In this document: positions 37,501 through 46,499 of the stretch, in pieces
How positions within the stretch are numbered: position 1 is the first letter of the stretch
Layout of the letters: each line of letters begins with the position of its first letter
Assembly: GCA_963680875.1 (NCBI GenBank)
Contig: OY804585.1
Span: 46,607,414-46,671,413, forward strand
Origin: Bathymodiolus brooksi
Lineage: Eukaryota; Mollusca; Bivalvia; Mytilida; Modiolidae
Direction: 5' to 3'
Length of the DNA: 64,000 nt
Notes under the pieces: generated by a model
Database searches by the model: none
Told to the model about the DNA's origin: nothing
What the model saw: the letters and a program-made list of their open reading frames with translations, nothing else
Translations under genes and position numbers: made by a program

Positions 37501-40500
37501 GTAGTTTCAGAGGAGAAGATTTTTTTTAAATTTCATCCCCCCTTTTTTCTAATTTGCATAATCGGTCAAAATCAGCAAAATTTCAAAGTTCATAAAAAAT
37601 CCCGTAATATATGTTAAAAAGTTCATCATTATGCTTATACAGTTCAAATTTGGGCACTTTCTGGCTTAAAATAGAGCAGTTTTAGCCATTTGAAGAAATT
37701 TCTATTTTTAGTAATGGTGGCCATCTTGGATACAGGACGGCACTGACGGACACAATTTTGAAAGGGGATCACCTAAGGATCATCTCAGCAAAGTTTGGTT
37801 TAGATTGGCTCAATAGTTTCAGAAAAGATTTTTTTTTAATTTCATCCCCCCTTTTTTCTAATTGGCATAATCGGTAAAAGTTCAAAGTTCATAAAAAATC
37901 CCATAATATATGTTAAAAAGCTCATCATTATGCTTATACAGTTCAAATTTGGGCACTTTCTGGCTTAAAATAGAGCAGTTTTGGCCATTTGAAGAAATTT
38001 CTATTTTTAGTAATGGCGGCCATCTTGGATACAGGACGGCGCTGACGGACACAATTTTGAAAGGGGACCACCTAAGGATCATTTCAGCAAAGTTTGGTTG
38101 AGATTGGCTCAGTAGTTTCAGAGGAGAAGATTTTTTTAAATTTCATCCCCCCCTTTTTTCTAATTGGCATAATCGGTCAAAATCGGTAAAAGTTCAAAGG
38201 TCATAAAAAATCCCGTAATATATGTTAAAAAGCTCATCATTATGCTTATACAGTTCAAATTTGGGCACTTTCTGGCTTAAAATAGAGCAGTTTTGGCCAT
38301 TTGAAGAAATTTCTATTTTTAGTAATGGCGGCCATCTTGGATACAGGACGGCGCTGACGGACACAATTTTGAAAGGGGACCACCTAAGGATCATTTCAGC
38401 AAAGTTTGGTTGAAATTGGCTCAGTAGTTTCAGAGGAGAAGATTTTTTTTAAATTTCATCCCCCCTTTTTTCTAATTTGCATAATTGGTCAAAATCAGCA
38501 AAATTTCAAAGTTCATAAAAAATCCCGTAATATATGTTAAAAAGTTCATCATTATGCTTATACAGTTCAAATTTGGGCACTTTCTGGCTTAAAATAGAGC
38601 AGTTTTAGCCATTTGAAGAAATTTCTATTTTTAGTAATGGTGGCCATCTTGGATACAGGACGGCACTGACGGACACAATTTTGAAAGGGGATCACCTAAG
38701 GATCATTTCAGCAAAGTTTGGTTTAGATTGGCTCAATAGTTTCAGAAAAGATTTTTTTTTAATTTCATCCCCCCTTTTTTCTAATTGGCATAATCGGTAA
38801 AAGTTCAAAGTTCATAAAAAATCCCATAATATATGTTAAAAAGCTCATCATTATGCTTATACAGTTCAAATTTGGGCACTTTCTGGCTTAAAATAGAGCA
38901 GTTTTGGCCATTTGAAGAAATTTCTATTTTTAGTAATGGCGGCCATCTTGGATACAGGACGGCGCTGACGGACACAATTTTGAAAGGGGACCACCTAAGG
39001 ATCATTTCAGCAAAGTTTGGTTGAGATTGGCTCGGTAGTTTCAGAGGAGAAGATTTTTTTAAATTTCATCCCCCCCTTTTTTCTAATTGGCATAATCGGT
39101 AAAAGTTCAAATTTCATAAAAAATCCCATAATAAATGTTAAAAAGCTCATCATTATGCTTATACAGTTCAGATTTGGGCACTTTCTGGCTTAAAATAGAG
39201 CAGTTTTGGCCATTTGAAGAAATTTCTATTTTTAGTAATGGCGCCCATCTTGGATACAGGACGGCGCTGATGGACACAATTTTGAAAGGGGACCACCTAA
39301 GGATCATTTCAGCAAAGTTTGGTTGAGATTGGCTCAGTAGTTTCAGAGGAGAAGATTTTTTTTTAAATTTCATCCCCCCTTTTTTCTAATTTGCATAATC
39401 GGTCAAAATCGGCAAAATTTCAAAGTTCATAAAAAATCCCGTAATATATGTTAAAAAGCTCATCATTATGTTTATACAGTTCAAATTTGGGCACTTTCTG
39501 GCTTAAAATAGAGCAGTTTTGGCCATTTGAAGAAATTTCTATTTTTAGTAATGGCGGCCATCTTGGATACAGGACGGCACTGACGGACACAATTTTGAAA
39601 GAGGATCACCTAAGGATTATTTCAGCAAAGTTTGGTTGAGATTGGCTCAGTAATTTCAGAGGAGAAGATTTTTTTTAATTTCATCCCCCCTTTTTTCTAA
39701 TTTGCATAATCGGTCAAAATCGGTAAAAGTTCAAAGTTCATAAAAAATCCTGTAATATATGTTAAAAAGCTCATCATTATGCTTATACAGTTCAAATTTG
39801 GGCACTTTCTGGCTTAAAATAGAGCAGTTTTGGCCATTTGAAGAAATTTCTATTTTTAGTAATGGCAGCCATCTTGGATACAGGACGGCGCTGACGGACA
39901 CAATTTTGAAAGAGGACCACCTAAGGATCATTTCAGCAAAGTTTGGTTGAGATTGGCTCAGTAGTTTCAGAGGAGAAGATTTTTTTAAATTTCATCCCCC
40001 CCTTTTTTCTAATTGGCATAATCGGTAAAAGTTCAAATTTCATAAAAAATCCCATAATAAATGTTAAAAAGCTCATCATTATGCTTATACAGTTCAGATT
40101 TGGGCACTTTCTGGCTTAAAATAGAGCAGTTTTGGCCATTTGAAGAAATTTCTATTTTTAGTAATGGCGCCCATCTTGGATACAGGACGGCGCTGATGGA
40201 CACAATTTTGAAAGGGGACCACCTAAGGATCATTTCAGCAAAGTTTGGTTGAGATTGGCTCAGTAGTTTCAGAGGAGAAGATTTTTTTTTAAATTTCATC
40301 CCCCCTTTTTTTCTAATTTGCATAATCGGTCAAAATCAGCAAAATTTCAAAGTTCATAAAAAATCCCGTAATATATGTTAAAAAGTTCATCATTATGCTT
40401 ATACAGTTCAAATTTGGGCACTTTCTGGCTTAAAATAGAGCAGTTTTAGCCATTTGAAGAAATTTCTATTTTTAGTAATGGTGGCCATCTTGGATACAGG

Positions 40501-42170
40501 ACGGCACTGACGGACACAATTTTGAAAGGGGATCACCTAAGGATCATTTCAGCAAAGTTTGGTTTAGATTGGCTCAATAGTTTCAGAAAAGATTTTTTTT
40601 TAATTTCATCCCCCCTTTTTTCTAATTGGCATAATCGGTAAAAGTTCAAAGTTCATAAAAAATCACATAATATATGTTAAAAAGCTCATCATTATGCTTA
40701 TACAGTTCAAATTTGGGCACTTTCTGGCTTAAAATAGAGCAGTTTTGGCCATTTGAAGAAATTTCTATTTTTAGTAATGGCGGCCATCTTGGATACAGGA
40801 CGGCACTGACGGACACAATTTTGAAAGAGGACCACCTAAGGATTATTTCAGCAAAGTTTGGTTGAGATTGGCTCAGTAGTTTCAGAGGAGAAGATTTTTT
40901 TTAATTTCATCCCCCCCTTTTTTCTAATTGGCATAATCGGTAAAAGTTCAAATTTCATAAAAAATCCCATAATAAATGTTAAAAAGCTCATCATTATGCT
41001 TATACAGTTCAGATTTGGGCACTTTCTGGCTTAAAATAGAGCAGTTTTGGCCATTTGAAGAAATTTCTATTTTTAGTAATGGCGCCCATCTTGGATACAG
41101 GACGGCGCTGATGGACACAATTTTGAAAGGGGACCACCTAAGGATCATTTCAGCAAAGTTTGGTTGAGATTGGCTCAGTAGTTTCAGAGGAGAAGATTTT
41201 TTTTTAAATTTCATCCCCCCTTTTTTTCTAATTTGCATAATCGGTCAAAATCGGCAAAATTTCAAAGTTCATAAAAAATCCCGTAATATATGTTAAAAAG
41301 CTCATCATTATATTTATACAGTTCAAATTTGGGCACTTTCTGGCTTAAAATAGAGCAGTTTTGGCCATTTGAAGAAATTTCTATTTTTAGTAATGGCGGC
41401 CATCTTGGATACAGGACGGCGCTGACGGACACAATTTTGAAAGGGGACCACCTAAGGATCATTTCAGCAAAGTTTGGTTGAGATTGGCTCAGTAGTTTCA
41501 GAGGAGAAGATTTTTTTAATTTCATCCCCCCTTTTTTCTAATTTGCATAATCGGTAAAAGTTCAAAGTTCATAAAAAATCCCGTAATATATGTTAAAAAG
41601 CTCATCATTATGCTTATACAGTTCAAATTTGGGCACTTTCTGGCTTAAAATAGAGCAGTTTTGGCCCTTTGAAGAAATTCTTATTTTTAGTAATGGCGGC
41701 CATCTTGGATACAGGACGGCACTGACGGACACAATTTTGAAAGAGGACCACCTAAGGATTATTTCAGCAAAGTTTGGTTGAGATTGGCTCAGTAGTTTCA
41801 GAGGAGAAGATTTTTTTAAATTTCATCCCCCCTTTTTTCTAATTTGCATAATCGGTCAAAATCGGTAAAAGTTCAAAGTTCATAAAAAATCCTGTAATAT
41901 ATGTTAAAAAGCTCATCATTATGCTTATACAGTTCAAATTTGGGCACTTTCTGGCTTAAAATAGAGCAGTTTTGGCCATTTGAAGAAATTTCTATTTTTA
42001 GTAATGGCAGCCATCTTGGATACAGGACGGCGCTGACGGACACAATTTTGAAAGAGGACCACCTAAGGATCATTTCAGCAAAGTTTGGTTGAGATTGGAT
42101 CAGTAGTTTCAGAGGAGAAGATTTTTTTTAAATTTCATCCCCCCTTTTTTCTAATTTGCATAATCGGTCA
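34520..42170 (+). repeat. ~311-bp satellite array (24 units) inside the 9-kb element
   Basis: Twenty-four units, counted by ATATATGTTAAAAAG or its variants from 34869 to 41901, mostly 299-314 bp apart with one 263-bp step. Each unit includes GTTCAAATTTGGGCACTTTC, GGCGGCCATCTTGGATAC, ACGGCGCTGACGGACACAAT, AGCAAAGTTTGGTTGAGATT and TTTCAGAGGAGAAGATTTTT. A three-unit block of 923 bp is repeated (37.2-38.1 and 38.2-39.0 kb). Units with GGCGCCCATCTTGG recur at about 39240, 40166 and 41080. A transitional unit at 34540-34680 carries CCCATAGGGTCCTATGTTAA, linking this array to the 166-bp satellite. Small open frames on both strands repeat with the units and are not called. Confidence 0.92.
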
Positions 42171-42560
42171 AAATGGGTAATGGGATTTACTTCAAAATTG
42201 CAGGGTAGGTAGATCTTGATATGCTGCACATTTTTGCAATAAACATCTATCTCTAAATAGTTTTTGAAATATAAGACGAAAAGTATTAAAATGAAAAAAA
42301 AAATTGATGAAAAAAGGGCAATAACTCCAAGATGGGTAATCAAATTTACTTCAAAATTGCAGGGTAGGTAGATCTTGATATGCCGCACATTTTTGCAATT
42401 TAAAGTTAACCTTTATCTCTTATAGTTTTTGAAATATAAGACGAAAAGTATTAAAATTTTACAAATTTGATGAAAAAAGGGCAATAACTCCAAGATGGGT
42501 AATCAGATTTACTTCAAAATTGCAGGGTAGGTAGATCTTGATGTGCTGATCATTTTTACC
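42170..42560 (+). repeat. ~160-bp alpha repeats, 3' block of the 9-kb element
   Basis: Two and a half more alpha units, with GTAGATCTTGAT(A/G)TG(C)TG at about 42210, 42370 and 42535. The join with the 311-bp array at about 42173 reads CGGTCAAAATGGGTAATGGG, fusing a beta-type start to an alpha-type continuation. The same repeat therefore lies on both sides of the 311-bp array. Confidence 0.72.
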
Positions 42561-42775
42561 CCATGTCAGATTTTTGATATTACTAACGTTTTTGAGTTAT
42601 TACCAAAAACCTGCAATTTTACCATATGTTCTATTTTTAGTAACAGCGGCCATGTTGGTTGGTGCACGGCATCACCAGACACAATTTTGAAACTAGACAC
42701 CCTAGTAATGATTCAGACCAAGTTTGGTTTCCATTGGTCTAGTACTTTCAGAGGAGAAGATTCTTGAAAAAGTTT

Positions 42776-42847
42776 ACGACGTACGACGGACGACGGACGC
42801 CAAGTGATGGGAATAGCTCACCTGACCCTTTGGGTCAGGTGAGCTAA
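42776..42847 (+). other. ACGG tail and terminal hairpin of the nested element
   Basis: CGACGGACGACGGACGCC is followed by AAGTGATGGGAAT and a 14-bp perfect stem with loop TTT (AGCTCACCTGACCC / GGGTCAGGTGAGCT), then AAA. The head motif AGCTCACCTGGG at 33833 matches the 5' arm. In Helitron-like elements a 3' hairpin of this kind marks the replication end point (family knowledge). Confidence 0.7.
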
Positions 42848-43373
42848 AAATAGTTATAAACCGTTGTGCAAACAGGAGTCGGACAACCTTTGATGCCGAG
42901 GAAAACTTCTTATTTCGATCAAACGTGCAATGAATTCATCTCGGATTGAGTTGTTATGGCTTGTTTGGGACCAAAGCCGATCAAAGCATTATTTAAGGAC
43001 TAAGTTCCAGGATGGAATTGATAAACCACAAAAATGCCGAAACGTATGCTATCACCCAACGCACCAGCAGCAAAGTGACTTTTTAATTTTAGTGCTCTAT
43101 GACTTTATTGTTCAGAACATTCTGTCTTCATTGTTATTGCTTTGTTATAACCTTATGATTATGAATAAATTATAAATACAGTTTTTATCCTTCATTCATC
43201 ATATGAAACACTACTAATAAGACAGAAATGTAAACAATATATATTGAAATGGGATGCAGTTGGTTCAATACTGAAACAAACAAAATGAAAACATCAATTA
43301 ACAATAAAAACATGCATCAAATACGTCGATAACAAATTTCTCCAGCCAAAAATTTACAAATCTCCAGTTGTAG

Positions 43374-43405
43374 CCACAGGGGCTAGGTTTGCCTAGCCCC
43401 TGTGG
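43374..43405. mobile_element. 32-bp hairpin insertion with 6-bp target duplication
   Basis: An exact inverted repeat of two 14-bp arms around TTTG: CCACAGGGGCTAGG and CCTAGCCCCTGTGG. It interrupts TIR copy 4 where copies 1-3 have a single GTTGTAGCATAGC (inverse in copies 1 and 2). TTGTAG is present on both sides (43368-43373 and 43406-43411). It is either a minimal fold-back insertion or a repair-generated palindrome. Confidence 0.7.
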
Positions 43406-43548
43406 TTGTAGCATAGCAACTCTATCACATGTATGCAACTACAAGGTACAATTTTGTGCGTTTAAAGGCGACGCACACAATCTCCCCCTTAGAAGAGTTC
43501 GTAGGGGGAGATCTCCCCCATAGCAGTTCCCAGAGGTTAACAGGTATG

Positions 43549-45455
43549 TAATGATATGAATGTGATGTGTCAATTTAAGATGGTGATGTGTCTATAAATA
43601 ATGATATGATTGTGATGTGTTAATTTAAGATGGTGATGTGTCTATAACTAATGATATGATTGTGATGTGTTAATTTAAGATGGTGATGTGTCTATGAATA
43701 ATGATATGATTGTGATGTGTTAATTTAAGATGGTGATGTGTCTATAAATAATGATATGATTGTGATGTGTTAATTTAAGATGGTGATGTGTCTATAACTA
43801 ATGATATGATTGTGATGTGTTAATTTAAGATGGTGATGTGTCTATGAATAATGATATGATTGTAATGTGTTAATTTAAGATGGTGATGTGTCTATAAATA
43901 ATGATATGATTGTGATGTGTCTATAAATAATGATATGATTGTGATGTGTTAATTTAAGATGGTGATGTGTCTATAATTAATGATATGATTGTGATGTGTT
44001 AATTTAAGATGGTGATGTGTCTATAAATAATGATATGATTGTGATGTGTTAATTTAAGATGGTGATGTGTCTATAAATAATGATATGATTGTGATGTGTT
44101 AATTTAAGATGGTGATGTGTCTATAACTAATGATATGATTGTGATGTGTTAATTTAAGATGGTGATGTGTCTATAAATAATGATATGATTGTGATGTGTT
44201 AATTTAAAATGGTGATGTGTCTATAACTAATGATATGATTGTGATGTGTTAATTTAAGATGGTGATGTGTCTATAACTAATGATATGATTGTGATGTGTT
44301 AATTTAAAATGGTGATGTGTCTATAACTAATGATATGATTGTGATGTGTCTATAACTAATGATATGATTGTGATGTGTTAATTTAAGATGGTGATGTGTC
44401 TATAACTAATGATATGATTGTGATGTGTTAATTTAAGATGGTGATGTGTCTATAAATAATATGATTGTGATGTGTTAATTTAAGATGGTGATGTGTCTAT
44501 AACTAATGATATGATTGTGATGTGTTAATTTAAGATGGTGATGTGTCTATAACTAATGATATGATTGTGATGTGTTAATTTAAGATGGTGATGTGTCTAT
44601 AACTAATGATATGATTGTGATGTGTTAATTTAAGATGGTGATGTGTCTATAACTAATGATATGATTGTGATGTGTTAATTTAAGATGGTGATGTGTCTAT
44701 AAATAATGATATGATTGTGATGTGTTAATTTAAGATGGTGATGTGTCTATAAATAATATGATTGTGATGTGTTAATTTAAGATGGTGATGTGTCTATAAC
44801 TAATGATATGATTGTGATGTGTTAATTTAAGATGGTGATGTGTCTATAACTAATGATATGATTGTGATGTGTTAATTTAAGATGGTGATGTGTCTATAAC
44901 TAATGATATGATTGTGATGTGTTAATTTAAGATGGTGATGTGTCTATAACTAATGATATGATTGTGATGTGTTAATTTAAGATGGTGATGTGTCTATAAC
45001 TAATGATATGATTGTGATGTGTTAATTTAAGATGGTGACGTGTCTATAAATAATGATATGATTGTGATGTGTTAATCTAAGATGGTGATGTGTCTATAAA
45101 TAATGATATGATTGTGATGTGTCTATAAATAATGATATGATTGTGATGTGTTAATTTAAGATGGTGATGTGTCTATAACTAATGATATGATTGTGATGTG
45201 TTAATTTAAGATGGTGATGTGTCTATAAATAATGATATGATTGTGATGTGTTAATCTAAGATGGTGATGTGTCTATAAATAATGATATGATTGTGATGTG
45301 TTAATTTAAGATGGTGATGTGTCTATAAATAATGATATGATTGTGATGTGTTAATTTAAGATGGTGATGTATCTATAAATAATGATATGATTGTGATGTG
45401 TTAATTTAAGATGGTGATGTGTCTATAAATAATGATATGATTGTGATGTGCCTAT
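43549..45455 (+). repeat. 50-bp satellite array, right half
   Basis: This continues the array interrupted at 33397, with the same 50-bp unit and about 38 units. It has the same short variants (GTGATGTGTCTATAA steps and AAATAATATG units), more CTATAAC forms in the middle, and CTATAAA forms at the end. Removing 33398-43548 and one TAATGA copy rejoins the two halves as one array of about 4 kb. Confidence 0.93.
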
Positions 45456-45457
45456 AA

Positions 45458-45531
45458 AATAGAGGCTCAGTGGTATGGGCCTGTGTCACTCACCTGTTAT
45501 TTTGTTTTAGGAAACTTTATACAGAATCTAA
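45458..45531 (+). mobile_element. Truncated core-repeat element head (about 74 bp)
   Basis: ATAGAGGCTCAGTGGTATGG, then GCCTGTGTCACTCACCTG, then TTTTGTTTTAGGAAACTTTA and TACAGAATCT closely match the head of the element at 23594. Homology stops where that copy continues into its core. The fragment directly abuts the 50-bp satellite on its left and lies 40 bp from an exon on its right. Confidence 0.65.
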
Positions 45532-45571
45532 TGTTTATTTGTATTATTCTATGTAAAAAAAGAGATATTAC

Positions 45572-45685
45572 CTTGGATGAATTTTCATCTATGACTATAA
45601 TGAAGCTATAAAGGGCAGCAGTTAATATGAAAAAGAAATGCACCCATACTGTCTTTCTAACCAAATACTGAGGAGTTCCTGGATT
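45572..45685 (-). CDS. SLC37A4-like: SLC37A4-like glucose-6-phosphate exchanger, internal coding exon
   Basis: An exon of 114 nt (38 codons) on the minus strand, preceded by TTTTATTGCAG and followed by the donor GTAATA. Both ends are phase 0, and the 3' end joins in phase with 27998. The peptide reads NPGTPQYLVRKT, then VWVHFFFILTAALYSFII, then a polar loop VIDENSSK. In vertebrate SLC37A4 the corresponding place is a NP-rich loop, then a transmembrane helix ending in a short luminal loop just before the YGP-containing segment (from memory), which fits. The three exons together give about 143 C-terminal residues, roughly one third of the expected ~430-residue carrier. Upstream exons are beyond 64000 because the rest of the window is satellite. 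Confidence 0.78.
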
Positions 45686-45821
45686 CTGCAATAAAAGATA
45701 AGAACCATTCACAATATAAATTAAACAATTTCCATGGTTTATTTTTCACAATTTATTTCTTAAGGTTTTCTGTGTAATGCTTAGTAGATAATTGCTTGTT
45801 CTTTTGTCCATTTTAATTTGG
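45686..45821 (-). other. Intron sequence with a retroelement-tail-like boundary
   Basis: About 136 bp between the exon acceptor and the 69-bp array. Read on the minus strand, the last array unit continues CACAATGGCCAAATTAAAAT, then GGACAAAAGAACAAGC and AATTATCTAC. This is similar to the continuation of the retroelement tail at 24698-24737 (ACACAATGGCCAAAAGAAAA, AGAACAAAAAGACAAAC, GATCTAC). The satellite edge thus seems to run on into a degenerate copy of that tail. Confidence 0.5.
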
Positions 45822-46499
45822 CCATTGTGTCGTCTGTCCTTCTTTGATTGATGTCTTCTAATTACCTCTTTGGTATCTTCTAACTCTAGACCATTGTGTT
45901 GTCTTTCCTTCTCTGATTGATGGCTTCTGATTACCTCTTTGGTATCTTCTAACTCTACACCATAGTGTTGTCTGTCTTTCTCTGATTTATGTCTTCTGAT
46001 TACCTCTTTGGTATCTTCTAACTCTAGACCTTTGTGTTGTCTGTCCTTCTCTGATTGATGGCTTCTGATTACCTCTTTGGTATCTTCTAACTCTAGAACA
46101 TTGTGTTGTCTGTCCTTCTCTGATTGATGTCTTCTGATTACCTCTTTGGTATCTTCTAACTCTAGACCATTGTGTTGTCTGTCCTTCTCTGATTGATGTC
46201 TTCTGATTACCTCTTTGGTATCTTCTAACTCTAGACCATTGTGTTGTCTGTCCTTCTTTGATTGATGTCTTCTGATTACCTCTTTGGTATCTTCTAACTC
46301 TAGACCATTGTGTTGTCTGTCCTTCTTTGATTGATGGTTTCTGATTACCTCTTTGGTATCTTCTAACTCTAGACCATTGCGTTGTCTGTCCTTCTTTGAT
46401 TGATGTCTTCTGATTACCTCTTTGGTATCTTCTAACTCTAGACCATTGTGTTGTCTGTCCTTTGATTTATGTCTTCTGATTACCTCTTTGGTATCTTCT

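Larger units (their letters stand above)
33809..42847 (+). mobile_element. 9-kb core-repeat (Helentron-associated/pearl-like) element nested in TIR copy 4
   Basis: The boundaries are set by comparison with copies 1-3, which read GCAATTAAAAATAG uninterrupted. Here GCAATTAA is followed by CTAGAGGCTCCCAGGAGCCT, and the far end is GTGAGCTAAAAATAG. The head has a small hairpin (AGGCTCC...GGAGCCT) and AGCTCACCTGGG (33833-33844). The tail has GACGGACGACGGACGCC, AAGTGATGG and a perfect 14-bp-stem hairpin (42815-42828 with 42832-42845) that is the inverse of the head motif. Either TAA is duplicated, or there is no duplication and the element ends CTAA. Subterminal inverted repeats, a 3' hairpin, a tandem core and little or no TSD suggest Helentron-associated elements (family knowledge). 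No Rep/helicase is present. Confidence 0.78.
33398..43548 (-). mobile_element. TIR element copy 4, split by a 9-kb nested element
   Basis: The left end CATACCTGTTAACC (33398) and right end GGTTAACAGGTATG (43548) are flanked by a 6-bp target duplication TAATGA (33392-33397 and 43549-43554) cut from the 50-bp satellite. The element proper is 33398-33808 plus 42848-43548, about 1.1 kb, colinear with copies 1-3. A small internal deletion (near 43336) removes CCAGTTATGAGACC-type sequence. A 32-bp hairpin insert sits at 43374. The rest is the nested element. Confidence 0.9.
27999..45571 (-). other. Intron of the SLC37A4-like gene (17573 bp)
   Basis: It runs from the donor GTAATA (45571 side) to the acceptor CAG at 27999-28001. 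The 28002-28186 stretch includes GATTGATTGTTGTTTAACGCC, a phrase common in mollusc dispersed repeats. 28755-28988 and 30244-30924 show no supported gene; in the latter a ~32-bp phrase (AAAGGAATTTTTCATAGGAC) is directly repeated at about 30349 and 30380. The remainder is the MITE, TIR elements, SINE, satellites and nested element listed separately. Confidence 0.8.

Noticed and set aside
34841..42092. Paired 63-96-residue open frames on both strands of the 311-bp array
   Set aside because: Same positions in every unit on both strands; by-products of a repeated sequence.
33809..42847. Canonical Helitron (5' TC, 3' CTRR, A|T target)
   Set aside because: The head does not begin TC and the empty site is A|A, not A|T. 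A Helentron-associated type fits better.
31262..45455. CRISPR array (regular short repeats of 50 bp)
   Set aside because: No unique spacers between repeats, whole units are alike, and the context is eukaryotic with spliced exons.
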